Of a stretch of DNA of 64,000 nt, positions 48,473 to 57,090 are shown one piece after another (position 1 is the stretch's first letter; every line of letters begins with the position of its first letter). The DNA is from Plantibacter sp. PA-3-X8 (lineage in GTDB: Bacteria > Actinomycetota > Actinomycetes > Actinomycetales > Microbacteriaceae): assembly GCF_003856975.1 (NCBI RefSeq), contig NZ_CP033107.1:62001-126000 (forward strand), written 5' to 3'. The notes beneath the pieces were generated by a model that was not told where the DNA came from, ran no database searches, and worked only from the letters and a program-made list of their open reading frames with translations. A program made the translations under genes and the position numbers.

Positions 48473-49300
48473 TCACCCGATCGGCGTCGCGAAGCCCTGC
48501 TCGACGAGGAGCCGTTCGAGGACCGCGAGCAGCGGTGCATCGGCGGCCATGATGAGCTGCGTGGTGGCCGGAGCACCGTCAAAGCCGGCGACCGTCGCGC
48601 CCGCCTCGGCAGCGATGAGCGCGCCCGCGACCTGGTCCCACGGCTTCAGGCCGCTCTCGTAGTAGGCGTCGAGGCGGCCGGAGGCGACGCTGCAGAGGTC
48701 GAGTGCGGCGGATCCGATCCGCCGGACGTCGCGGAAGGTCCCGAGGAGGGCGCCGAGCACGGCTGCCTGCTCCATGCGACGCGAGGCGGTGTAGGAGAAG
48801 CCCGTGCCGAGCAGCGCCACGTTCGGTGCCACGCCTCGGTTGACCTCGAGGGCGCGGCCGTTCAGTCGTGCTCCACCGCCGCGGGAGGCGGTGTAGTGCT
48901 CACCCAGGACCGGGTTCACCACAGCCCCGGCGAGGGCGGTCCAGGTGGCCGGGTCCGGTTCACCTTCGACGACCCCGATGCTGACGGCGTACGCGGGGAT
49001 GTCGTAGAGGTAGTTGACGGTGCCGTCGATGGGGTCGACGACCCAGGTCAGGCCGGAGGTCCCCGTCGCGCCGCCTTCCTTGCCGGTCTCCTCGCCGAGG
49101 AATCCGTCGTCCGGTCGTGCAGCGAGGAGGCGGTCGCGGATGAACTGCTCGGACTCGCGGTCGGCTCGGGTCACGACGTCCTCGACCGACGACTTGCTCG
49201 CCGCGATCTCGACGCCCTCCCGGCGTCGGCGCAGGATCAGTTCGCCGGCCTCTGCGGCGATGTCGGTGGCGATCTGGAGGAGTTCTTCGTGTCCGGTCAC
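48473..49300 (-). CDS. suhB: Inositol monophosphatase family protein
   Basis: A 275-residue Mg-dependent phosphatase of the SuhB/IMPase family. Metal-site motifs are DVVTRADRESE, FLGEETG, WVVDPIDGTVNYLYDIP and LKPWDQVAGALIAAEAG. In actinobacteria such enzymes supply free inositol for phosphatidylinositol and mycothiol. The start is the GTG at 49298-49300; TAGGGT (49307-49312) six bases upstream marks a leaderless mRNA. The symbol is by family and other substrates are possible. Confidence 0.92.
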   Translation of the reverse strand: MTGHEELLQIATDIAAEAGELILRRRREGVEIAASKSSVEDVVTRADRESEQFIRDRLLAARPDDGFLGEETGKEGGATGTSGLTWVVDPIDGTVNYLYDIPAYAVSIGVVEGEPDPATWTALAGAVVNPVLGEHYTASRGGGARLNGRALEVNRGVAPNVALLGTGFSYTASRRMEQAAVLGALLGTFRDVRRIGSAALDLCSVASGRLDAYYESGLKPWDQVAGALIAAEAGATVAGFDGAPATTQLIMAADAPLLAVLERLLVEQGFATPIG

Positions 49301-49329
49301 CCCACCACCCTATGGCGGCCCCTCCTGCC

Positions 49330-49822
49330 CTTCGACACGTCGACCGCCTCAGTGCGCTGCAGCTCAGGGACCGGATCGAACCCGGGCACTCGTCCGCCGC
49401 GGGCCGAGGCGGCGCAACCCGGGCACCCTTCGACAGGCTCAGGGACCGAAGCGTTCCAGGCACACCTCTCCCCGCTCACCGAGGCAGCGCAACCCGAGTG
49501 CCCTTCGACAAGCTCAGGGACCGAAACGTTCCGGGCACACCTCTCCCCGCTCACCGAGGCAGCGCAACCCGAGTGCCCTTCGACAAGCTCAGGGACCGAA
49601 ACGTTCCGGGCACACCTCTCCCCGCTCACCGAGGCAGCGCAACCCGAGTGCCCTTCGACAAGCTCAGGGACCGGTGCGTTCCGGACACACTCCAGCCCGG
49701 TCACTGAGCCTGTCGAAGTGCCCACGAGGAAGCCTCCTCGTTCCGGGCACACCTCTCCCGGTCACTGAGCTTGTCGAAGTGCCCACGAGGACCCACCCCC
49801 TTCGACAGGCTCAGGGACCGAA
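49330..49822. repeat. Extragenic repeat block with 75-bp tandem units
   Basis: Units beginning GAGGC(A/G)GCGCAACCCG start at 49406, 49481, 49556 and 49631, an exact 75-bp period. Each holds one CCCTTCGACA(A/G)GCTCAGGGACCG core; the fourth is interrupted after the core. Further single copies lie at 49333 (degenerate), 49700-49720 and 49761-49780 (inverted) and 49799-49820. The middle two units are identical or nearly so. It separates suhB from the HNH gene. Confidence 0.92.
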
Positions 49823-49827
49823 ACTGG

Positions 49828-51099
49828 TCAGAAGGGCGCGGGATCGGGTTCGGTCCGATACTGCTTCCCGTCGGGTGTCGTCCACTCAAGCACGCCGCCG
49901 GGTCCGTGGTCGAGGTTCCATCCGGGCAGATGCTTCATCCGGTGATGATGTCGGCACAGGCAGGCGAGATTGCCGACATCCGTTGCCCCGCCGTCCTCCC
50001 AGGCGACCGAATGGTCGAGATCGCAGGCCCGTGCTCGCCTGCCGCAGCCCGGTGCCCGGCAGGTGCCGTCCCGGAGGCGCACTGCCCGTTGCAGGTCGGC
50101 GGGAACGCGGTACTGGTTGCGTCCGACGGAGAGCATCGCACCCGTCTCCGGCTGGACGAGGATCCGGGTGAAGCTCGGGGCGTTCACCGCGATACGGGCC
50201 GCAGTCTCCGGGTCGATCGGGCCGTAGCCGTCGAGCGTCGCCGGGGCATCGCTCACACCGGCCATACTGAGCGCCGGAACCGTGATCTGCACCGTCGGCT
50301 TGATGTGCTCCTGGACCTCGATCGGGTGCGGGAGCACCGGGCTCGACATGACGTCTTCCGGCGTGACGCCGGTGAGGGCGAGGGCTGCGAGGGCGTCGGC
50401 CTGGAGTTGTGCGCAGGTGCGGGTGTCGCCAGCTGCGCGTGACTCCGCTGCCGCCGCTTCGACACGCTCGATGATGCCCTGCGCGATGGGCGCCGTGGTG
50501 AAGAGATGAACCCAGGCCATGCCGTCGGCTGCGGGCTCGAACTCGACCCGGCGGTCCGCCTCGGAGCGGACCGCTCGGGCGGTGATGGACTCGGGGTGGA
50601 GGCGCTCGCGGAGCACTCGGGCGCGCCTGCGGAGGTTCGCGTTGGTCAGCTGCTCCGCGGCCGGCAACACAGCCTCCAGGAACGCCGCCCGCCCCGCGGT
50701 CGGCACGTCACTGAGTTGGTCGATGATCGTCTGCGCGTGCCGCGCCGAGATACGACCCGCCTCGAGCGAGGCAAGCACGGCAGGTGCTTCGTTCACGAGA
50801 CGCTCGGCGCCGTTCGTCGCCCGCTGAACGGTCCGCTCAGGCGTGCGCGTCGCCATCGCAAGCGCTGCACATGCCGACCGGCGGGAGAGCGCCTGCCGCT
50901 CCGCGCGCGGAAAGATCGCCGGGACGGTGGCATCTGCGAAGGCGTCCGCGTAGGCAGCAGAACGGGCGAGTAGGCGAGCCTCCTCGGCGTCCAGAGCCGC
51001 GCGGCGACGCTGGATGTCCGCGTAGTGATCCGAGAACTCCGCGAGGCGCGCGGCGCACTCGTCGCCAGCTCGAACTGCGGAGGCGGTGGTCTCGGTCAT
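49828..51099 (-). CDS. DUF222 / HNH endonuclease domain protein
   Basis: A 423-residue protein of the family called the 13E12 repeat family in mycobacteria. The helical DUF222 region spans about 1-300, and a C-terminal HNH motif reads CRAPGCGRRARACDLDHSVAWEDGG...NLACLCRHHHRMKH, with four zinc Cys and the HNH triad. Function is unknown; such genes occur in many copies and often beside repeats. Here it lies between two blocks of the same extragenic repeat. The ATG is at 51097-51099; no clear ribosome binding site. Confidence 0.92.
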   Translation of the reverse strand: MTETTASAVRAGDECAARLAEFSDHYADIQRRRAALDAEEARLLARSAAYADAFADATVPAIFPRAERQALSRRSACAALAMATRTPERTVQRATNGAERLVNEAPAVLASLEAGRISARHAQTIIDQLSDVPTAGRAAFLEAVLPAAEQLTNANLRRRARVLRERLHPESITARAVRSEADRRVEFEPAADGMAWVHLFTTAPIAQGIIERVEAAAAESRAAGDTRTCAQLQADALAALALTGVTPEDVMSSPVLPHPIEVQEHIKPTVQITVPALSMAGVSDAPATLDGYGPIDPETAARIAVNAPSFTRILVQPETGAMLSVGRNQYRVPADLQRAVRLRDGTCRAPGCGRRARACDLDHSVAWEDGGATDVGNLACLCRHHHRMKHLPGWNLDHGPGGVLEWTTPDGKQYRTEPDPAPF

Positions 51100-51170
51100 G
51101 GAACAAGTCCATCATGGACCACTGACATTCCAGATGGTGAGTCGTCTCGGATGTGGAAGTTGCTCGTGTG

Positions 51171-51437
51171 CCCTTCGACAAGCTCAGGGACCGGTGAAGG
51201 TCGGCCGGATTGGCGGTGTTTTCCGTGTGCCCTTCGACAAGCTCAGGGACCGGAGGAGGCATGCCGGATTGGCGGGGTTCTCCGTGCACCCTTCGACAAG
51301 CTCAGGGACCGGAGAGGGTTGCTCAGGGACCGGAGAGGGGTGGTCAGGGTCCGGAGGAGGCATCCCGGGTCCGTGGGGTACTCCGTGGGCACTGCGACAC
51401 TTCGACAGGCTCAGTGCGACGCAGCTCAGGGACCGGC
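51171..51437. repeat. Extragenic repeat block with 59-bp tandem units
   Basis: Full cores start at 51171, 51230 and 51289, an exact 59-bp period, each followed by a GCCGGATTGGCGG-like spacer. Shortened copies (GCTCAGGGACCGGAGAGG) follow at 51320 and onwards, and a split copy at 51400-51437. The block lies between the HNH gene and tRNA-Tyr. Confidence 0.9.
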
Positions 51438-51471
51438 AGTCCACTCCCGCCCGACTCTCCGGCACGACGAA

Positions 51472-51502
51472 AAATCGCCCCATCCTGAGGATGAGGCGAT
51501 TT
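51472..51502 (-). terminator. Terminator after tRNA-Tyr
   Basis: AAATCGCC...GGCGATTT arms, extended by CATCC/GGATG, enclose TGA; on the minus strand the stem is followed by TTTTT. It lies five bases after the tRNA. Confidence 0.9.
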
Positions 51503-51507
51503 GTCCG

Positions 51508-51589
51508 TGGCGAGTGAGGGATTCGAACCCCCGAAGGCTGAGCCGTCTGATTTACAGTCAGATCCCTTTGGCCGCTAGGGTAACTCGCC
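51508..51589 (-). tRNA. tRNA-Tyr (anticodon GTA)
   Basis: An 82-nt tRNA with acceptor GGCGAGT/ACTCGCC, anticodon loop CTGTAAA, a long variable arm (GGCTCAGCC) and T-loop TTCGAAT. CCA is not encoded. Confidence 0.96.
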
Positions 51590-51694
51590 AAGCGCGCCCG
51601 ACCGACTTTCGAACAGCCAACCGAAAGCGCTTGACCAATATAGCCGTCAGACCGCCGGACGCGAAATCAGCGTCGGCATCCGTCACCGGGCCGC

Positions 51695-52468
51695 TCAGCG
51701 CTCGTCGGACGGCACGGCCTCGGCGTACTCGTTCGCCGCTGCGGCGACCCGCCGAAGGTACTCGGGTGACGAGTTGTACGCCCGGATCCCGCTCAGCCAG
51801 CCGTCCTCCGTCCGCATGTCGTAGTCGCTCGCCCGGCAGAGGTAGTTCGCGGCCGCCATCGCCGCGTCGTCGAGGTTCTGCGGGTCGAGCACGCCGTCAC
51901 CGCTCGCGTCGGTCCCCCAGTTCTCCCACGACTGCGGGATGAACTGGAACGGCCCGACGGCACGGTCGTGGACCGGATCACCGTCGATGACCCCCTGGTC
52001 GGTGTCGGTGATCTCCTCGGTCTCGCCACCCTTCAGTGGCACACCGAAGATCGGCGGCGTCACGACACCGTCCTCGCCGAGCTTCGACCCGTCGTGGCGA
52101 CCGTGGTCGCTCTCGGCGAACCCGACGGCCGCGATCGTCGTCCAGCCGATACCGCACTCCGGCGTCAGCTCGGCCTTGCGGATGGCGGCACCGGCATAGG
52201 AACGTAGGGCGCGCTCGGGGATGCCACTCGCTTCGGCGACCTCGGTGATCCACTGGGAGTCGGCGAGGTCGACGTTCGCGACACCGCCGTCAGGGGCGTC
52301 GCTCTTCGGCGGGAGCTCGACGGGGACCGCATATGGGACGGGGTCCGGCTCGGGAGCGCAACCGCTCAATACGAGCACACCGATCGCCAGGGTCGCTCCG
52401 GCGAGCGCCCCTCGTCGTCCGACGATGGTCCGCTGGTCCTGCTTCACCGGGCTGCGCATCGCACCCAC
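51695..52468 (-). CDS. Lytic transglycosylase lipoprotein
   Basis: A 257-residue lipoprotein with a hydrophobic signal and the lipobox LVLSGC. The SLT/MltB-like domain matches the enzyme at 32.8 kb: [10 protein letters not shown] (catalytic Glu), [33 protein letters not shown] and a C-terminal [14 protein letters not shown]. It cleaves peptidoglycan glycan strands on the outer face. A GTG at 52468 and an ATG at 52459 are both possible starts. Divergent from yajQ (44-bp gap). Confidence 0.9.
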   Translation of the reverse strand: MGAMRSPVKQDQRTIVGRRGALAGATLAIGVLVLSGCAPEPDPVPYAVPVELPPKSDAPDGGVANVDLADSQWITEVAEASGIPERALRSYAGAAIRKAELTPECGIGWTTIAAVGFAESDHGRHDGSKLGEDGVVTPPIFGVPLKGGETEEITDTDQGVIDGDPVHDRAVGPFQFIPQSWENWGTDASGDGVLDPQNLDDAAMAAANYLCRASDYDMRTEDGWLSGIRAYNSSPEYLRRVAAAANEYAEAVPSDER

Positions 52469-52512
52469 CCAACCACACCTGCCTGAGCGACACCGGCGCT
52501 ACCATGGTCCAC

Positions 52513-53001
52513 ATGGCAGATTCATCGTTTGACGTCGTGAGCAAGGTCGACAAGATGGAGGCGGACAACGCCCTCAACCAGGCGCACAAGGAGGTCGAGC
52601 AGCGGTACGACTTCAAGAACGTCGGTGCCTCGATCGCCTGGAGCGGCGAGAAGATCCTCATGAAGGCCAACACCGAGGAGCGCGTGAAGGCGATCCTCGA
52701 CGTCTTCGAGTCCAAGCTCATCAAGCGCGGCATCTCGCTCAAGAGCCTCGAGGTCGGCGATCCATTCGCGAGCGGCAAGGAGTACCGGATCGAGGCGACC
52801 CTCAAGGAGGGCATCAGCCAGGAGATCGCGAAGAAGGCCAACAAGCTCATCCGCGACGAGGGCCCGAAGTCGGTCAAGTCGCAGATCCAGGGCGACGAGC
52901 TCCGCGTCTCGTCGAAGAGTCGTGACGATCTCCAGGCCACCATGGCGCTGCTCAAGGGTGCCGACCTCGACATCGACCTCCAGTTCGTCAACTACCGCTA
53001 G
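52513..53001 (+). CDS. YajQ family nucleotide-binding protein
   Basis: A 162-residue protein of the YajQ (DUF520) family, two RRM-like halves, typified by [20 protein letters not shown] and [14 protein letters not shown]. Homologues bind RNA, tRNA or, in some proteobacteria, cyclic di-GMP; the role here is unknown. The ATG at 52513 is the conserved start; TACCAT (52500-52505) lies seven bases upstream, a leaderless pattern. Confidence 0.94.
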   Translation: MADSSFDVVSKVDKMEADNALNQAHKEVEQRYDFKNVGASIAWSGEKILMKANTEERVKAILDVFESKLIKRGISLKSLEVGDPFASGKEYRIEATLKEGISQEIAKKANKLIRDEGPKSVKSQIQGDELRVSSKSRDDLQATMALLKGADLDIDLQFVNYR

Positions 53002-53106
53002 CGGGTCGGACGCGGTCGATCACCTCGATCGCGTCATGATCGGCCCCCGCACCACTCTCTTCACCGGAGCACCCGCACGAGCGGGCTCGATGGTTGGAGT
53101 GGAGCA

Positions 53107-53301
53107 GTGGATCACCAGAGACCCGCGGACGGGTCGCATCTCGAACTCTTCCGGACCTCGCGCGCCGGCCAGGAGGTCGGTGTCCCGTGTTGGTGCGCGA
53201 TCGGCGCGAATCACAGCTACGCCGACTGGCTCGCCGCCGGCCGACCGGATCCGCGGCGTCCGATGGGCTCGCGACGGCGCCTCCCGCCCGCTGAACGCTA
53301 G
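53107..53301 (+). CDS. Hypothetical small protein
   Basis: A 64-residue frame starting at GTG 53107 that I do not recognise. It contains GVPCWCAIGANHSYADW and a basic C-terminus. GGAG lies seven to ten bases upstream. It fills the gap between yajQ and the convergent hydrolase, overlapping the latter's stop by four bases. The CxC and His/Asp residues look selected, but coding status is uncertain. Confidence 0.45.
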   Translation: MDHQRPADGSHLELFRTSRAGQEVGVPCWCAIGANHSYADWLAAGRPDPRRPMGSRRRLPPAER

Positions 53302-54335
53302 CGGTCGACGGCCGGCAGCTTCGTGAGGTAGCCACGTCCCCACGCGACGATCTGCTCGAACGCACGCTGTCGGACGGGCTCCTCGGACAGGAAGACGTCG
53401 TGCAAGGCGCCGTCGAGGCGCACGATCGTGACGGTCTCGCCGAGATCGAGTGCACGTTCCGCGACCGCGTCGACGTCGAGCGCCGTGTCACTGCGCATCA
53501 TCGCGTCGTTCCACCGCGGCAGCAGGACACTCCGCGCCGACAGCAGCGTGAGTGCCGGCACACGCAGCTGCAAGCCCGCGTCGACGAGCCGATGCCCTCG
53601 CAGGATCGCGTTCAACCATCCCGGATGCAACGGGAAGCCGTGGAGCGGACGCCAGGCGAAGTCGTAGTCCCAGGCGCCGTCCATCGTGCTCGACACGGAG
53701 CGGGTGTAGAACCCGAGGTCGACGACAGGGAGCTGCGCACGCGGGTCGATCCGCGATCCGGCTTGGACGAGCGGGGCGATCGCGAGCCGCCCGAGCTGTC
53801 TCGCCTGGAATTCGAGCCACGGACTGTTCAGGACGAGACCGGCGACGCGATCCTGGTTCCTGGCCGTCCAGAGACTCAGGGTGAGCCCGCCGGTCGAGTG
53901 GCCGAGGAGGACGAGTCGGCGCCGGGTCCGCCGCCCCGCGGCATGCTCCTCGGAGCCGTGCCCCATCACCGCGAGCGCGGCCTCGATGTCCTCGTCGTAG
54001 GTGCGGAGGTCATCGACGTATCCCGGCGTCTGGTGCGGACGGAGACTCCGGCCGTACTTGCGCAGGTCGAGCGCGTAGAACCGCGCACCGAGCCTGGCCC
54101 AGAATCGCGCGAGGTGACGTTGGAAGAAGTAGTCGGACCAGCCGTGGACGTAGAGGACGTCGATACCGTCCGCGACGTCCGGCAGGAGGAACTCGCCCAG
54201 CTGTTCGAGGGGCGGCATCCGGTAGCGGACGAGGGTCGCGACGACGTCGCCCTCGTCATCCGGTTCGAGCGTCAGCGTGCGCCGCTGGAAGCCCTCGCCG
54301 AGGATGTCGGCGGTCCACCCTCGAGATCCGGCCAT
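53298..54335 (-). CDS. Alpha/beta hydrolase (serine aminopeptidase S33-like)
   Basis: A 345-residue alpha/beta hydrolase. The nucleophile elbow is GHSTGG, the oxyanion region VLYVHGWSDYFFQ, and the catalytic His lies in DGALHDVFLS near the C-terminus. The lid region is long. It probably acts on a lipid or ester substrate (lysophospholipase-like). No signal peptide. The ATG is preceded by TAACGT (54342-54347) six bases upstream. Confidence 0.9.
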   Translation of the reverse strand: MAGSRGWTADILGEGFQRRTLTLEPDDEGDVVATLVRYRMPPLEQLGEFLLPDVADGIDVLYVHGWSDYFFQRHLARFWARLGARFYALDLRKYGRSLRPHQTPGYVDDLRTYDEDIEAALAVMGHGSEEHAAGRRTRRRLVLLGHSTGGLTLSLWTARNQDRVAGLVLNSPWLEFQARQLGRLAIAPLVQAGSRIDPRAQLPVVDLGFYTRSVSSTMDGAWDYDFAWRPLHGFPLHPGWLNAILRGHRLVDAGLQLRVPALTLLSARSVLLPRWNDAMMRSDTALDVDAVAERALDLGETVTIVRLDGALHDVFLSEEPVRQRAFEQIVAWGRGYLTKLPAVDR

Positions 54336-54409
54336 ACCGTCACGTTACCGCGCCCGGTGATCGGAGGGTCGGATGGTCGGGCTCGCGCGCCGACCACCCG
54401 ACCCTCCGA

Positions 54410-55495
54410 CTACTGCTGGTACGGGTTGTGCTGCTGCGGAGCCTGCGGCTGCTGTCCGTAGGGCTGCTGCGCCTGACCGTGCTGCTGCGAGCCCTGGTCG
54501 TGCTGACCCTGCTGGTGCTGCTCGTGCTGACCCTGCTGGAACTGCTGTCCGTGCTGCTGACCACTGTGCTGCTCGCGCGGAGCGTCGGCGAGGCCCTCGG
54601 GTGCGACGAACCGCGTCACGAGCACGGCGCCGATCGTGAGGAAGCCGGCGAGGGTGATCCCGTAGAGGATCGGCGAGAGGAAGCCCTGGTTGACGAAGAA
54701 CGCCGGCGTGCCGTACTGCTCGACGACGCCGCGCACGATGGTGACGATGAGCACGATGAGCAGCATGACGCCGGTGCCGACGGCCGCGGCGATGCCCACC
54801 GACTGGATCAGGTCGCGGGCGGTGCGGACCCGGGTGAGCGGACGGACCATGATGAGGATGAGAGCTGCTCCCGCACCCCAGAGCGCGATGTTGACGAGGT
54901 TCGCGCCGAAGCTCAACAGGACGTCGCCGATGGGGTAGAACTCCGAGATGCTGAAGAACGACCCGATGAGGCTCACCAGGGCGACGGCCGCGGCGATACC
55001 CGCTGCGATCCCGACCGACACGAGCGCGAGACGCGTCTCGCGTGCACGGGGGTTCGGCGCCTTCGGAGCCTGCGCGTACTGCTGCGGCTGACCGTACTGG
55101 CCCTGCTGCGGCTCACCGTACTGACCCTGGGGGGCTCCGTACTGACCGGTCTGCTGCGGCTGGCCGTACTGGCCGGTGTCCTGGCCGTACTGGCCCGTGT
55201 GCTGCGGCTGGCCCGGGTGCTGCGGCTGGCCGTACTGGCCCTGCTGCGGCTGACCCCACTGGCCCGCCTGCTCACCCGTCTGCGGTTGACCCCACTGGCC
55301 ACCCTGCTGCGGAGCCGGGGTCTGCTGGCCCGTCTGGTCCCACTGCTGCTGCACGGGGTCCGGGTGCATCTCGCCGTAGCGCGGCTGCTGCTGTTGCTGC
55401 TGCTGGCCGTCGGCGACGAATGCCGGCGGCTCGGACGGCGGTACGGACGTCGGCTGCTCCGACGGGACGTTCTGGGGCGCGTTGGGGTCGGTCAT
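54410..55495 (-). CDS. Gln/Gly/Tyr-rich four-helix membrane protein
   Basis: A 361-residue protein. Residues 25-145 are low-complexity, with many QYGQPQQ-, QWGQPQ- and TGQYG-type repeats and a Q7 run. Four hydrophobic helices lie at about 155-180, 190-220, 230-260 and 280-305. Residues 310-361 are again Gln/His-rich. Both tails are predicted cytoplasmic and have prion-like composition. I know no function. The ATG is preceded by TATGCT (55502-55507) six bases upstream. Confidence 0.8.
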   Translation of the reverse strand: MTDPNAPQNVPSEQPTSVPPSEPPAFVADGQQQQQQQPRYGEMHPDPVQQQWDQTGQQTPAPQQGGQWGQPQTGEQAGQWGQPQQGQYGQPQHPGQPQHTGQYGQDTGQYGQPQQTGQYGAPQGQYGEPQQGQYGQPQQYAQAPKAPNPRARETRLALVSVGIAAGIAAAVALVSLIGSFFSISEFYPIGDVLLSFGANLVNIALWGAGAALILIMVRPLTRVRTARDLIQSVGIAAAVGTGVMLLIVLIVTIVRGVVEQYGTPAFFVNQGFLSPILYGITLAGFLTIGAVLVTRFVAPEGLADAPREQHSGQQHGQQFQQGQHEQHQQGQHDQGSQQHGQAQQPYGQQPQAPQQHNPYQQ

Positions 55496-55591
55496 CCGTC
55501 CAGCATAGTGACCGACTCGCGCCGAAACCGGGTTCCGTGAAGCGGCTTGACTCGCGGCGATCGGCCGGATTGCGACCGTCGCGGGCGCGGC

Positions 55592-56977
55592 TCAGGCGGA
55601 CGGTGTCCCGTCATCCGACGACTGCGCCCGCGAGATCGCCACCATCTCCTCGCGCGGCACCACCTTGATGCGGGCACGACCCTGTGGTTCACCGAGCGCG
55701 ATCTCGTGCTGGTCGAGGAGGTGCCAGCCCTCGAGGTCCGTGTAGGCGACGCCACGCGACTCGAGCAGCGCGACGACGGCCTCCTCCTCGGGTTCCGCGG
55801 GCGCCCACCAGTCCGCCTGATCGTTGATGACGTGACTGATGGTCTCCATCGCGTCCGACTTCGTGTGGCCGATGAGGCCGACCGGACCACGCTTGATCCA
55901 CCCGGTCGCGTAGACGCCTGGGACGCGCTCGTTGCTCTCGGGGTGGAGGACCTTGCCCTCGTGGTTGGGGATGACGCCGTGCCGCGAGTCGAAGGGCACG
56001 CCGGGCAGCGGGCTTCCGAAGTACCCCACCGCGCGATAGAGCGCCTGGATCGGGACCTCGCGGATCTCACCCGTGCCCTCGACCCCGCCCTGTCCGTCTG
56101 GTCTCGTCCGCTCGTACCGGAAGGCGGCGACCTTGCCGGAACCGTCGTCGACGACTTCGAGCGGCTTCGCGTAGAAGTGCAGGTGCAGTCGGCGCGAGGC
56201 CTGGCCGGTCTCGCGCTTGCGCCACTGCTGCAGGACGCGGTCGATGACCATGACCTGCTTGTTGCTCGCCACCGCCGCCTTCGACGCCTCGTCGTAGTCG
56301 AAGTCCTCGTCGGCCAGGATCATGTCGACGTCGTTGAGTTCCCCGAGCTCGCGGAGTTCCAGCGGCGTGAACTTCACCTGCGCGGGCCCGCGACGCCCGA
56401 AGACGTGCACGTCGGTCACGGGCGACTGCTGCAGCCCCTCGTGGACGTTGGCCGGGATCTCGGTCGGGAGCAGGTCTTCCGGGTGCTTCGCGAGCATACG
56501 TGCGACGTCGAGCGCGACGTTGCCGTTGCCGATCACGGCGATCGACTCCGCCTCGAGCGGCCAGGTGCGGGGGACGTCGGGGTGTCCGTCGAACCAGCTC
56601 ACGAACTCGGCGGCGCCGTACGACCCGTCGAGGTCGATGCCCGGGATGTCGAGCGGGGCGTCCTCGACGGCGCCCGTGGAGAAGATCACGGCGTTGTAGT
56701 GGTGCTTGAGGTCGTCGAGCGTGATGTCGACGCCGAAGCGGACGTTGCCGAAGATCCGGATGTCGCCTCGGTCGAGGACGTCGCGGAGCGCGTTGATGAT
56801 CCCCTTGATACGCGGGTGGTCGGGCGCGACGCCGTAGCGGACCAGGCCGTACGGGGCCGGCAGCTGCTCGAAGAGGTCGATGGAGACGTCGAACTTCCGT
56901 TCCGCCTTCAGGAGGATGTCCGCCGCGTAGATGCCTGCGGGTCCTGCGCCGACGATGGCCAGCCTGAGCTTGGTCAC
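55592..56977 (-). CDS. fprA: NADPH-ferredoxin reductase, FprA type
   Basis: A 461-residue adrenodoxin-reductase-like flavoprotein that passes electrons between NADPH and ferredoxin. FAD motif VGAGPAGIYAADIL at the N-terminus, LFEQLPAPYGLVRYGVAPDH, the NADP motif VIGNGNVALDVARML, and the C-terminal YATGWIKRGPVGLIGHTKSDAMET are intact. The start is the GTG at 56975-56977 with AAAGGA upstream; a longer frame to 57193 overlaps the polyprenyl synthase gene. It lies 113 bp after that gene. Confidence 0.95.
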   Translation of the reverse strand: MTKLRLAIVGAGPAGIYAADILLKAERKFDVSIDLFEQLPAPYGLVRYGVAPDHPRIKGIINALRDVLDRGDIRIFGNVRFGVDITLDDLKHHYNAVIFSTGAVEDAPLDIPGIDLDGSYGAAEFVSWFDGHPDVPRTWPLEAESIAVIGNGNVALDVARMLAKHPEDLLPTEIPANVHEGLQQSPVTDVHVFGRRGPAQVKFTPLELRELGELNDVDMILADEDFDYDEASKAAVASNKQVMVIDRVLQQWRKRETGQASRRLHLHFYAKPLEVVDDGSGKVAAFRYERTRPDGQGGVEGTGEIREVPIQALYRAVGYFGSPLPGVPFDSRHGVIPNHEGKVLHPESNERVPGVYATGWIKRGPVGLIGHTKSDAMETISHVINDQADWWAPAEPEEEAVVALLESRGVAYTDLEGWHLLDQHEIALGEPQGRARIKVVPREEMVAISRAQSSDDGTPSA

Positions 56978-57090
56978 GGTGGTTCCTTTCGTGTCCCCGT
57001 GCGGGGTTCCGGGTGCGGCCGGTTGAGCGCTCCGGCCGTCATGCATGCGCGTCTGGGATGCCGTGCCGCTCCGGTGGAGCGGCGCCGCCA

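Noticed and set aside
49406..49705. The 75-bp tandem array as a CRISPR array
   Set aside because: There are no unique spacers: the whole 75-bp unit repeats, and no cas genes are present.
49297..49752. A minus-strand frame coding a 25-residue VPELVEGHSGCAAS-type tandem repeat protein
   Set aside because: The repeat is the translation of a known type of extragenic DNA repeat that also occurs in non-coding gaps; no start signal and no conserved domain.
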